From: Ectothiorhodospiraceae bacterium | Lineage (GTDB): Bacteria; Pseudomonadota; Gammaproteobacteria; SZUA-152 | NCBI GenBank assembly: GCA_002401775.2 | Contig: NVUB02000007.1 | Span: forward strand, 1 to 49,693 | Reading direction: 5' to 3' | Length of the DNA: 49,693 nucleotides | Part shown: in pieces, positions 27,843 through 36,541 of the stretch | Position numbering within the stretch: the first letter of the stretch is position 1 | How the letters are laid out: the number at the start of each line of letters is the position of its first letter | Made by a program: the position numbers and the translations under genes | The notes under the pieces: model-generated | Seen by the model: only the letters and a program-made list of their open reading frames with translations | What the model was told of the DNA's origin: nothing | The model's database searches: none

Positions 27843-28711
27843 TCTGTCTCTCCAGGATAAAGGTGCCCCAGGCTCGCCACGGAATGTATTCCTCCGCCCC
27901 CATCCAATCGCATCGCCGTCAAACGCTCGCCCCACAGACACCCCGTATCCAGCGAAACGACATTCTCACTTTGGTGCAAGCCCAATGTCGACCAATGGCC
28001 AAATACAATCCGGCTTTCCCGGCTTTGCCTGTTAGTAATTTCATACCAGGGCAAAAAACCGGCTGGCTGTGTCCCCGGCGCCCCTTTCGCCTGCAAATCC
28101 AATCGGCCATTGGCATCGCAAAAACGCATTCGCGTGAAGCAATTAGTCATCAACCGTAAACGTCCCCAACCCACCAACGATTCCTTCCACTGGTCCGGCT
28201 GGTTGCCGTACATATGCGCTAAAAATTCCCGGTATTGCTCACCTCGCAAAACACCTTCGATTTCCGAGGCGTATTGCCGTGCTGAGTCCATCGACCATTG
28301 AGGGGGTAACCCGGCGTGAACCAGAGCCGTACCCACATAATCACCGTCACTTGAACCCAGTGTTTCATCGTAATGCAGCAGGGGTTGCTGTCGTAACCAG
28401 TCCAGCAAATCCTGTTTGTCCGGGGCTGTCAGTATTTCATCCAGGGTGTCACTGCGGTGCGTCTTACCCAGCCCCTCGGCCACCGCCAACAAGTGTAGAT
28501 CATGATTTCCCAGCACAGTGATCAGCGCCGCTGGCCTACGCAAACCAAGCCCCCGTACAAAACGTAAAACGCCCAGGGAATCAGGGCCTCGATTCACCAG
28601 ATCTCCGGTAAACCATAACTGATCGGTCGCCTCATCAAACTCAATAACCTTCAATAAGGCCATAAGCTCGGCGTAACAACCTTGAATGTCACCAATTGCG
28701 TAGACGGCCAT
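27839..28711 (-). CDS. apaH: Diadenosine tetraphosphatase, symmetrical (ApaH)
   Basis: Metallophosphatase that splits Ap4A into two ADP and also removes Np4 caps from RNA. Motifs: YAIGDIQGCY at the N-terminus, WFTGDLVNRGPDSL, LGNHDLHLLA, and VFGHWSTLG with VSLDTGCLWGERLTAMRLD near the end. The ATG at 28711 (MAVYAIGDIQ) gives the usual N-terminus and 290 residues; an upstream ATG at 28756 would add 15 non-homologous residues. Its stop overlaps the start of the small exported protein. Confidence 0.95.
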   Translation of the reverse strand: MAVYAIGDIQGCYAELMALLKVIEFDEATDQLWFTGDLVNRGPDSLGVLRFVRGLGLRRPAALITVLGNHDLHLLAVAEGLGKTHRSDTLDEILTAPDKQDLLDWLRQQPLLHYDETLGSSDGDYVGTALVHAGLPPQWSMDSARQYASEIEGVLRGEQYREFLAHMYGNQPDQWKESLVGWGRLRLMTNCFTRMRFCDANGRLDLQAKGAPGTQPAGFLPWYEITNRQSRESRIVFGHWSTLGLHQSENVVSLDTGCLWGERLTAMRLDGGGGIHSVASLGHLYPGETE

Positions 28712-28813
28712 TGCCGTAATTTCACTCCATTGCGTGCCTGAGGCCGGAAAACCCATTCAATATCTGGCGTGCAGAATAACACGGTCGAGCGGTTGATCGG
28801 TTACAATGGCGCC

Positions 28814-29470
28814 ATGAATAGAATTTTTGCCATTTTTTCCACCACTGCCTCTGCGGCCGCACCCGCCAGCAATCCCCATTCTCCCTCCCATTTCTCACCT
28901 CAGGAGACGCCACGATCGAGTGCCGCACTGCTCTATAGCACCCTGATTTTCTTCAGTTTTTTTATAATCGCTCTCACTGCGATCACATTGCTCAATGGCG
29001 GCTGGGTAAACCATACACTCAACCCTGTAGGGGCTTATTTTTCCATGTTTATGCTTATATGGCCTGAGCAGCCTTTGGGCGCACTGGAATTCATTCTCAC
29101 CAAGTCATTTATTGTGCTCGCCCATAAAGACCCGCGCAGTGCTCTCAACCTGTGGACCCTGGAATACGACGCCATTACCCTCATTGTGTATAGCGTTGTT
29201 GCCATTCTTTTAGGTCGCATCCTGGCCCGTCGTCGCGCCCACGGTAATTTTATCGCTCGCGTCATAACACTCACAGGCGCAGGGCTGCTTGTCGGCTCTG
29301 TCACCTATATGACGGCCATTGAACATTGTTCAGGTGCCACTTGGGTAGGGTTTGTCAGCCTTTACGGCATGGGTTTTGACGGTTTTGATCTATTCCCGAT
29401 ATACCAGTGGATACTGGCATTCGTTGGCGCGGGAATCCTGGTCTCTGGCTTGCGCAAACACCGCACATAG
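28814..29470 (+). CDS. Hypothetical four-helix membrane protein
   Basis: About 218 residues from the ATG at 28814 (MNRIFAIFSTT). After an Ala/Pro/Ser-rich soluble N-terminus of about 35 residues there are four to five hydrophobic segments (LIFFSFFIIALTAITLL, AYFSMFMLIWP, AITLIVYSVVAILLG, VITLTGAGLLVGSVTYM, WILAFVGAGILVSGL). No catalytic motif or recognised family. Divergent from apaH. An upstream ATG at 28769 is in frame. Confidence 0.6.
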   Translation: MNRIFAIFSTTASAAAPASNPHSPSHFSPQETPRSSAALLYSTLIFFSFFIIALTAITLLNGGWVNHTLNPVGAYFSMFMLIWPEQPLGALEFILTKSFIVLAHKDPRSALNLWTLEYDAITLIVYSVVAILLGRILARRRAHGNFIARVITLTGAGLLVGSVTYMTAIEHCSGATWVGFVSLYGMGFDGFDLFPIYQWILAFVGAGILVSGLRKHRT

Positions 29471-29626
29471 CCAGACAGATTACCCCTCAATACGCCTGAT
29501 TCTCTCCTCTGCTTGACGAAATAGCATCAGTGTCCTATAGCTTGATTAACCCTTGAGAAAAGCCAGTTTCATAATCCCGTTTCTCAACATTACATACTCG
29601 CTGCCTAAGTTTGGAGGTATTCCGTC

Positions 29627-29992
29627 ATGCCGTTAACCATGAACGAAGTCTTAATTCCCAGTCTCGCGAACCAAAATCAAGACTTCCCCAATGCACCGTT
29701 AGGCTGGACGCTCCAGGAGGCAAAACACGTTGCGGCACAACAAGGCTTGATCCTTAGCAAAGATCACCTCAAAGCAGTGCGCGCGATTCAGGAATATTTT
29801 TCTCTGCATCAGGATAAAAGACAACAAGTACGCGGCATACACGATGCGTTAAATGAAAGTTTTCATCAACAAGGCGGCATAAAATTCTTGTATAAACTAT
29901 TCCCTGGAGGCCCAGTCGCTCAAGGATATCTTATCGCAGGCGTCGAACCGCCGGCGGGTGCTGCCAATAATTCATTTGGGAGTGTGCAATAA
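29627..29992 (+). CDS. DsrC/TusE-family protein lacking both C-terminal cysteines
   Basis: 121 residues; GGAGGT eight bases before the ATG. The helix-turn-helix-like core is recognisable (GWTLQEAKHVAAQQGLILSKDH, then the end FPGGPVAQGYLIAGVEPPAG). In DsrC the end carries CysB (x-C-K-I-A-G) and CysA eleven residues later; here these positions are Tyr and Ala. It therefore cannot carry a persulfide or form the DsrC trisulfide, and may instead be a regulator or structural paralogue. Convergent with a second family member 115 bp away. Confidence 0.7.
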   Translation: MPLTMNEVLIPSLANQNQDFPNAPLGWTLQEAKHVAAQQGLILSKDHLKAVRAIQEYFSLHQDKRQQVRGIHDALNESFHQQGGIKFLYKLFPGGPVAQGYLIAGVEPPAGAANNSFGSVQ

Positions 29993-30106
29993 AGTGCCCG
30001 CTCATGGAGATTCTGCCACAAGCGGGCCATTAAGTAGGTAGGCAAACAGGCAGGACAGTACCGGGATAGAAAGAAAATACGACTAGGAATTACACTAAAA
30101 CAGCGT

Positions 30107-30451
30107 TTATGTATCCGGTGGAGGCATGGGCAGCCCTGCTAGTTTGCAGATTTCATGCACGGGGTCTTTCGGGAACAACGCATAAATGTGGCGTTCGTAT
30201 TTCTTTTGATGGCGAAAATGGCTACCTTCCCCTTTACCTAATGTACGCACAATGGTGTGCATCGTGGGATTTCGCTGTTCTTCAATAAAATAATCACGAA
30301 AATACCAAATCAGTTCCCAATGGTCCACGTACAGATCAATTTTATCCTGGTGAGCCAATTCAACAGCAACGTCCTCATCCCAATCATCCAGATTGACAAG
30401 GTAACCCTGAGCATCGGTATTAATAACTTTATGGTTGATTTCAAACTTCAT
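30107..30451 (-). CDS. DsrC/TusE-family protein lacking the C-terminal (CysA) cysteine
   Basis: 114 residues with the TusE layout: N-terminal strands (FEINHKVINTDAQGYLVNLDDW), DHWELIWYFRDYFIEEQRNPTMHTIVRTL, and the end LFPKDPVHEICKLAGLPMPP. The CysB position is Cys (EICKLAG), but the terminal CysA, which carries sulfur in TusE, is replaced by Asp in PPPDT. It is therefore probably not a functional sulfur carrier of tRNA thiolation. It stands between the other family member and the VOC/DUF1338-like gene, which follows on the same strand orientation 101 bp upstream. Confidence 0.75.
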   Translation of the reverse strand: MKFEINHKVINTDAQGYLVNLDDWDEDVAVELAHQDKIDLYVDHWELIWYFRDYFIEEQRNPTMHTIVRTLGKGEGSHFRHQKKYERHIYALFPKDPVHEICKLAGLPMPPPDT

Positions 30452-30552
30452 TCACTCACCCTTTGCAGTAAAGCAAATAACTCATTTACTCAATAGTAGT
30501 ATTTTTGACCATCATATCAAGGATATACTCAATAGCTGTCGATGTAGGAAAG

Positions 30553-31749
30553 TTACACTACATCGAGAGACGTGCGAATCACATGTGCTGCCTGTGCAGG
30601 TAAAAAATAAGGGTAACAAGGGGCGCTATGCTGCGGGTTATTTGCATCATATTGAATACCATAAAAAGTAAAATACCGTTTCGCATAGGTTGCGGGCATT
30701 TCACGGCGAGACACGAGCTCGATCAATTTACTGTTTTCAATCACTTGCTCAAGCCCAAGTTGCATACTCAATAACGTTTTTTTGATATCGTCTGGCACAC
30801 CTGACGAACATACCGGTTCGGTAAACACTTGCTCCAGTAACCCTCCCGTATAATCACCGGTCGGTGTCTTGCAAGTCACACCCTGTTCTGAAAGCGCGGC
30901 AATCAGAATAGGTACTGAAACTGACACCAAGCCATTTCTTGTCTCACGCGCAACTCGCAGCGCCAAATGATGCGCCGTATATCCATAGACATGATGCCAA
31001 TGCTGAATAATTTGCAAAGGAAATCCTTTCGATGATTCGTCAATAAAAAGTCGCATCATCAAACCATTTTCCAGCATTTTATAGCGAGGATAAGCCTCCC
31101 AGCCATCATCGAATCGGTAAAACTCTTCTCCCCTGAGCTGAGGGGTAACATAAGCAAAATGACCGCATAAAAAATCAGCAACACGCTTGGCATCACCATT
31201 TTTACTCGACCCGCATCGGATCGCAAGGTGGTCCATATAGACGACCCACCCTCGCCGTTTGGCGATAGTGAGTAAAGCCCGATCTTTTGCACTTATCAGC
31301 AAAGATTCCACGGCTTTAATGGCGCAATAACAATCAAATTGAGAAACCCACTCAGCAATTAACCTGGCTTCATCGTTGCTCAGGGATGTCGATGCATGAT
31401 CAAAAATATTCCGGCGGAATATCTCAGCGTAGTTATGCACATCCTGCATCATTTCCGGGAAATCATTCTCCAGCGTTGTTTCGGCATAACATTGATCATA
31501 GGCATTTATTAATTGTTTCGATGTATTAACGCCGCCAAACCAATTTCCGGCGGTTACCGGTTCTGGTTTCATCAACACAGGCACAAGATCAAGAGTAGTT
31601 GGCTCTCCATTCCCCCTGATAACCGAAAGTTTACTAGCTGATTTTGGGTTAACCGTTAGGCCAGGCTCTTCCTGTGACAAATAGCGGGCCAAGTCAGTTG
31701 CAAACTCCTGGAATTTGGCATTATTCAGACCATTCATATAACGACCCAT
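30553..31749 (-). CDS. VOC-fold metalloprotein, DUF1338-like (possible 2-oxoadipate dioxygenase/decarboxylase)
   Basis: 398 residues. Two VOC-like half-motifs are visible: YMDHLAIRCG (H174) and YTAHHLALRV (H260/H261), and an acidic candidate third ligand in GGLLEQVFTEPV (E306 or E311). This H-H-E arrangement recalls the DUF1338 enzyme HglS, which converts 2-oxoadipate to D-2-hydroxyglutarate in lysine breakdown, although overall likeness is weak and the length is shorter than HglS. It is divergent from saccharopine dehydrogenase and the antiquitin-type dehydrogenase, whose product 2-aminoadipate would give 2-oxoadipate by transamination. The context supports the assignment more than the sequence does. 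Start ATG 31749. Confidence 0.5.
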   Translation of the reverse strand: MGRYMNGLNNAKFQEFATDLARYLSQEEPGLTVNPKSASKLSVIRGNGEPTTLDLVPVLMKPEPVTAGNWFGGVNTSKQLINAYDQCYAETTLENDFPEMMQDVHNYAEIFRRNIFDHASTSLSNDEARLIAEWVSQFDCYCAIKAVESLLISAKDRALLTIAKRRGWVVYMDHLAIRCGSSKNGDAKRVADFLCGHFAYVTPQLRGEEFYRFDDGWEAYPRYKMLENGLMMRLFIDESSKGFPLQIIQHWHHVYGYTAHHLALRVARETRNGLVSVSVPILIAALSEQGVTCKTPTGDYTGGLLEQVFTEPVCSSGVPDDIKKTLLSMQLGLEQVIENSKLIELVSRREMPATYAKRYFTFYGIQYDANNPQHSAPCYPYFLPAQAAHVIRTSLDVV

Positions 31750-31937
31750 TGAATTCTTATGAAAACTTGAAACCCATCACACATTCAACCCTTGCAACAT
31801 GTTGACGAAAGGCCATTTTTGACCAACACTTTTATAATCAAGCCTCTATCATCAATACATACCCGATAGGCTAACCTTAAATATTTCAATATTTGCCCTG
31901 TTTTAGTAAGTGTAGCTCTCTCTAAAGGCAACAGCAG

Positions 31938-33035
31938 ATGCATAGAATTTTACTTGCTGGAGGTGGAAAAATTGGCTCGCTAATCGCCAGCCTGCTAACC
32001 CGTTGTGGTGATTATGAAATATTTCTGATTGATAAAGAGGGAGCTCTAAACGGCTTCACATCCCCTTCCCAACCCCTCACGAATTTCCACCTTAAAACAC
32101 TGGATGCAAGTGACGTTGTAGAAATCATCAAGTATATTAAAAAACAAAAAATTAATACCGTTATCTCCGCTCTGCCCTTCCACTGTAATCGCCTACTGGC
32201 AAAGATCGCACATGAATTACAACTGTATTATTTCGACCTCAGTGAAGATGTTGAAAATGCAAAGTATATCCAACAGTTGGCGAGCAACACGATGCCCGCC
32301 TTCGTCCCCCAGTGCGGATTAGCGCCTGGATTTATCAGCATTGTAGCGAACCACCTCATATCTCATTTCGAGAGCATCGACACCGTGAAAATGCGCGTAG
32401 GAGCCTTACCACTACACCCCAACAACGCTTTGAAATATTCGCTTACCTGGTCAACCGATGGGCTCATTAATGAATATATCAACCCATGTTACGGACTGGA
32501 AGATGGAAAAATAATACGACTTAAACCATTGGAGGGTTACGAAACAATCATGCTGGATGGCGACCGTTATGAAGCGTTTAATACCTCCGGGGGACTCGGT
32601 ACATTAGCTGACAGTTTTTCTGGAATAGTCAACAACATGAACTATAAAACCCTGCGGTATCCCGGCCATTGCGCAAAAATGCAATTTTTATTGCAAGACC
32701 TGCGATTAAATCGCGACCGTAAAATGCTTAAACACATTCTGGAAAATGCTATTCCGCAAACCTTTCAGGACGTTGTATTAATCTATGTTTCAGTCACCGG
32801 AAAATACCATGGGAATTTATTTGAAAAATCAGACGTCAGAAAAATCTATCCGGCAAAAATTGCCGGGCGTCATTGGTCTGCCATTCAATTATCGACAGCA
32901 ACAGGATTGTGTAGTGTTGTTGACATTACCTTAAACCAGAAACTCAAAGGATTTATCCGACAGGAAAACTTTACACTTCCTGACATATTACAAAATCGTT
33001 TTGGCGCTCATCTGGAAAACACACAACCAACATAA
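31938..33035 (+). CDS. Saccharopine dehydrogenase (glutamate-forming type)
   Basis: 365 residues. The N-terminal Rossmann motif is ILLAGGGKIGSLIASLL; the central VISALPFHCNRLLAKIA and FVPQCGLAPGFISIVANHL blocks are those of the LYS9/saccharopine dehydrogenase family. It would oxidise saccharopine to glutamate and 2-aminoadipate semialdehyde. The aldehyde dehydrogenase that uses this semialdehyde starts only 13 bp after the stop, so the two are almost certainly co-transcribed. The preceding step, lysine-ketoglutarate reductase, is not encoded in the window. Confidence 0.88.
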   Translation: MHRILLAGGGKIGSLIASLLTRCGDYEIFLIDKEGALNGFTSPSQPLTNFHLKTLDASDVVEIIKYIKKQKINTVISALPFHCNRLLAKIAHELQLYYFDLSEDVENAKYIQQLASNTMPAFVPQCGLAPGFISIVANHLISHFESIDTVKMRVGALPLHPNNALKYSLTWSTDGLINEYINPCYGLEDGKIIRLKPLEGYETIMLDGDRYEAFNTSGGLGTLADSFSGIVNNMNYKTLRYPGHCAKMQFLLQDLRLNRDRKMLKHILENAIPQTFQDVVLIYVSVTGKYHGNLFEKSDVRKIYPAKIAGRHWSAIQLSTATGLCSVVDITLNQKLKGFIRQENFTLPDILQNRFGAHLENTQPT

Positions 33036-33048
33036 CGGTCACACACTC

Positions 33049-34599
33049 ATGGACACAACCCAAAACACATTAACAGCTCTCGGCATTAAACCCCTGAATT
33101 CAGGCGCATGCATTTCACCTGAACATTGGAGCACCGAAACAAGCACAACTCGTTTTACATCCAATAACCCTGCAACAAACCAACCCCTTGCACAATTACA
33201 ATCTGCTTCTTCATCTGATTATGACAACGTACTCGAGTCTGCTCAACTCGCCTTTACACAATGGCGAGACATCCCCCCCCCGGTACGTGGAGAAGCTATT
33301 CGTTTAATCGCCAATGAATTACGTTGCCATAAAAAAATGCTAGGCCGTTTGGTAACATTAGAAACTGGAAAATTATTACAGGAAGGCTACGGTGAAGTAC
33401 AGGAGATGATCGATATTGCCGATTTTGCCGTTGGGCAATCTCGCATGCTCTATGGAAACACCATGCATTCAGAACGTCCCAAACATCGCATGTATGAACA
33501 ATGGCATCCACTGGGTGTGGTTGGCATAATTACCGCTTTTAATTTTCCCATTGCCGTATGGGCGTGGAATGCTTTTATTGCCGCAGTTTCTGGCAACAGC
33601 CTTATATGGAAACCCTCATCGCAAGCGCCTCTTTGTGCAATAGCGGTACAACACATCTGTAATCGCATACTCAAAAAAGGGGGGTATCCCGCGATATTCA
33701 CCTTGCTCATAGAAAAGGATAACCCACTAACAAAACGTTTGGTAAACGATACCAACGTACCCCTTATCTCTTTCACTGGTTCCAGTGCTGTTGGTCGCGA
33801 AGTTGCGGTTAATGTTGCTTCACGCCTAGGTAAGAGCTTGTTGGAGCTCAGCGGTAACAACGCCGTCATTGTGGATGAAACCGCCGACCTGGAAATGGCC
33901 GCCTCATCCATTACCTTTGGCGCCATCGGTACGACAGGGCAACGCTGTACCACCACGCGCCGAGTATTTGTGCATCACAGCCGATATCAAAAACTCATCG
34001 ACCATTTAATCAACGCCTATCAACAAATCCGCATTGGCAACCCACTCAACCCCAGAACATTAATGGGGCCATTGATTAACCCAAATGCCGTACAGGCATT
34101 TTCAGAAACCATTAAAACCATTCATACCTTACACGGTAAAATCTTGTTCGGAGGCGATGTCATCATTGATAAAGAGGGAGGAAACCAGGGTAACTTTGTA
34201 CTGCCCACTATCGTTAAAGCCGACAATGACTGGCCAATAGTGCAACAAGAAACGTTTGCACCGATACTTTATGTTATGCCATACACTGACTTTTCCGATG
34301 CCATACATCAACAAAATGCCGTTAAACAGGGACTCTCATCTGCATTGTTTTCAACCCACTTACTGCATACTGAGCAATTTCTGGCTAGCACCGGCAGCGA
34401 TTGTGGTATTGCCAATATCAACCTGGGGACTTCCGGCGCTGAAATTGGTGGAGCCTTTGGCGGAGAAAAAGAAACCGGCGGTGGCAGAGAAGCAGGTTCC
34501 GATGCCTGGAAAGCCTATATGAGAAGGCAAACCAACACAATCAATTGGGGAACTGACAGTCTTCTTGCGCAAGGCATTACCTTTAAAATAAAGGGTTAA
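33049..34599 (+). CDS. 2-aminoadipate semialdehyde dehydrogenase (antiquitin/ALDH7 type)
   Basis: 516 residues from the ATG at 33049 (MDTTQNTLTALGI); an in-frame TTG at 33001 would overlap the previous gene. Catalytic Cys is in GTTGQRCTTTRR, the general-base Glu in LLELSGNNA, NAD-binding FTGSSAVGREV. The C-terminal region (GSDCGIANINLGTSGAEIGGA, then GGGREAGSDAWKAYMRRQT) is characteristic of antiquitin, which oxidises 2-aminoadipate 6-semialdehyde (with its cyclic form P6C) to 2-aminoadipate. It directly follows saccharopine dehydrogenase. Betaine-aldehyde or other substrates are possible, but the neighbour strongly favours lysine catabolism. Confidence 0.93.
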   Translation: MDTTQNTLTALGIKPLNSGACISPEHWSTETSTTRFTSNNPATNQPLAQLQSASSSDYDNVLESAQLAFTQWRDIPPPVRGEAIRLIANELRCHKKMLGRLVTLETGKLLQEGYGEVQEMIDIADFAVGQSRMLYGNTMHSERPKHRMYEQWHPLGVVGIITAFNFPIAVWAWNAFIAAVSGNSLIWKPSSQAPLCAIAVQHICNRILKKGGYPAIFTLLIEKDNPLTKRLVNDTNVPLISFTGSSAVGREVAVNVASRLGKSLLELSGNNAVIVDETADLEMAASSITFGAIGTTGQRCTTTRRVFVHHSRYQKLIDHLINAYQQIRIGNPLNPRTLMGPLINPNAVQAFSETIKTIHTLHGKILFGGDVIIDKEGGNQGNFVLPTIVKADNDWPIVQQETFAPILYVMPYTDFSDAIHQQNAVKQGLSSALFSTHLLHTEQFLASTGSDCGIANINLGTSGAEIGGAFGGEKETGGGREAGSDAWKAYMRRQTNTINWGTDSLLAQGITFKIKG

Positions 34600-34797
34600 A
34601 TTGTTATCATTCTTATCTATAACCTTCCCCCCCATACGGCCATCCTTGCCATCAATACCCTTAAGCAAGCTCTTACCCACAGCTATTTTTTGATTTGTTA
34701 TAAACCTATGACGTGGTTGTTATAATTTTTTGTCAGTCTACAAGAGCTGATGTTAAGCATTTCATATGTGATCTGATATTTTTCAGAAGAATTAAGG

Positions 34798-35649
34798 ATG
34801 ATAAACAGTAAAAAACGTATTAATAAATGGGTCTTAGTGGCGGCATGCCTCATACCACTCAGTTATGCCAGTTATTCAGTGGCCGACGATGACGACGATG
34901 ATGACGACCGAGAAGAATCATCAAGAGTTAATAGCCAATTAACTTATGAAGTCAAAGCCAGTATGCCTTGTTTAAACCGTCGTGTAACAGGAGAAGTTAT
35001 TTCCTATTTAGACGGCGTTCCAGCTGAACCCGTAGACTCATTCGTATGGGACGGCGTAGGTTCTGTGCCGGTAAAAGGTAGCGCAAAACTGGAAATTGAT
35101 CCTGTTGCCAACACTGGCGAAATTTGGGCTGAATGGGAAGACCGTAATGGCTCATGAACCTATCACCAAAAGCGTTTTGCGCCACCACCTCACCCAACGG
35201 GATTACGTCTGGGAGCATCTGCAACCGACACAGAGCTTGAACTCACAGACCCCGTAACCACCAATGTTTATTTACATGGCAATACAATGGCAGCAGGCCC
35301 TGTGTTACCCACTGTTTTTAACCTCATCACTACGTGGGGCCCAGCAGAAATCACCCATAACGGCGTGCGATTTGATAACCCATACGATGGCCCGGTTCCA
35401 GAATGGGTAGGCCACACAATGACAACTGTTGGCGTACGTGGCCCCGATGGCAGCGTGCGAACAACAGACGGTGAAATATTTGATTTTTCACAAGCCGGTA
35501 ATGGTGCTGTTGATAAAAACGACCTGGAATTCCACCTAGTATTCCACGATGCCCCAGGGCCAAGCCGCACTGCCAACCTGCCTCCACCACTGTCATTCTT
35601 TTATCACTTAACCTTTGAAAGAGTAAAAGTGGAAATTAAACAGCGGTAA
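34798..35649 (+). pseudogene. Secreted protein gene interrupted by one in-frame TGA
   Basis: A single frame of 284 codons, closed only by TGA at 35155-35157. The first part (119 residues) has a signal peptide, then a run of eight Asp, then a beta-rich domain (LTYEVKASMPCLNRRVTGEV, AKLEIDPVANTGEIWAEWEDRNGS). The frame after the TGA continues for 163 codons with the same style (TYHQKRFAPPPHPTG, FNLITTWGPAEITHNGVRF, FYHLTFERVKVEIKQR). The context NGS-stop-TYHQ suggests a former Trp codon (TGG to TGA). A terminator follows at 35716. No selenocysteine hairpin is seen after the TGA. A sequencing error or natural nonsense mutation is most likely. Function unknown. Confidence 0.75.
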
Positions 35650-35715
35650 CGTCGACTTGTGATTTGGGAATATTGAGTTCGAAATATTTAATTATTTTTA
35701 ACCCAAAAACCAACA

Positions 35716-35755
35716 AAGCCCAGTGACTGCAATAGCAGACTCACTGGGCTTTTTA
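35716..35755 (+). terminator. Intrinsic terminator
   Basis: Perfect 11-bp arms aagcccagtga (35716-35726) and tcactgggctt (35741-35751) followed by TTTT on the plus strand, 67 bp after the stop of the TGA-interrupted gene. Confidence 0.9.
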
Positions 35756-35940
35756 ATTTCCGCCTTAATAAACTAAAGACTGATAATCTAGCAATCGTTA
35801 ACCCACCACACCAAACACCACCGTCATACCGGCGAAGTCTGGTATCTGTAAACTCATTTAAACCACTAATTTACTGCACACAATAAACAGACAATAAAGC
35901 TTAACCATTCAAACATTACCACTCTGTCCACAAAAAACAA

Positions 35941-36195
35941 TTACTGCAGTTTAATTAGTTTATACAAACTTTCATCAACCTTACCGGTTGAACGGTGAAG
36001 CTCAACCTTTCCACCAAAACCCTGCAACTCTTCGTTAATACTACTTTGATAAATAATTTTACGAAATGCGGTATAAACGATGACATTTTCCACCCCCAAA
36101 AACTCATGCAGCCCTTTCAAACTAAAAATGAGAAAACAACCATTGAGTTCACAATCTTGATTGAAGGAAAGCTCACCTTGGAAATGTAAAACCAT
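35941..36195 (-). CDS. Hypothetical small protein, possibly a gene remnant
   Basis: From the ATG at 36195, 84 residues: MVLHFQGELSFNQDCELNGCFLIFSLKGLHEFLGVENVIVYT and on. The open frame continues upstream to a TAG near 36269 through protein-like sequence (ESLGFFIHVLRGDERTRE) without an ATG, so the real gene may be longer with TTG 36222 as start, or be a 5'-truncated remnant. AGGG is close to the ATG. No family recognised. Confidence 0.4.
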   Translation of the reverse strand: MVLHFQGELSFNQDCELNGCFLIFSLKGLHEFLGVENVIVYTAFRKIIYQSSINEELQGFGGKVELHRSTGKVDESLYKLIKLQ

Positions 36196-36222
36196 TTCCC
36201 TCGTACGCTCATCACCGCGCAA

Positions 36223-36541
36223 AACGTGGATAAAAAAACCAAGACTCTCTGCTGTATTTGAATTTGACTACCCATGTGTTTTTTTGTGACTATCTGATAA
36301 AAAAGAGTGACACCCTAACTTTCCACAACAATTCGGAATTGAGTGACCCGAAGTTGTACTTCGGGTTAGGAATAAATGCGATTTGGAATTATTGTAAAAA
36401 GCATTCACATCGGATGGCAACACGCGGGGACAAATAACGTGCCTTTATGCCCCAGAGGGTACACTCTACCGGCTAATAATTCAGTAAAAAAGGATACCCT
36501 GTATGCAGAGTATCCTTAATCATGCGTACCCGTAATCAGTA
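36223..36541. repeat. Spacer with inverted repeat, dispersed repeat and cytochrome-gene terminator
   Basis: Contains acccgaagt-tgt-acttcgggt (36346-36366), a perfect 9-bp dyad; a 32-bp sequence starting cgtgcctttatgcccc (36438-36469) that recurs with one mismatch at 39836-39867; and a terminator for the cytochrome gene: aaggatac (36490-36497) with gtatcctt (36510-36517), T-run on the minus strand. Confidence 0.75.

Noticed and set aside
35155-35157. Possible selenocysteine codon
   Set aside because: No hairpin of bacterial SECIS type right after the TGA, and the local context fits a Trp codon better.
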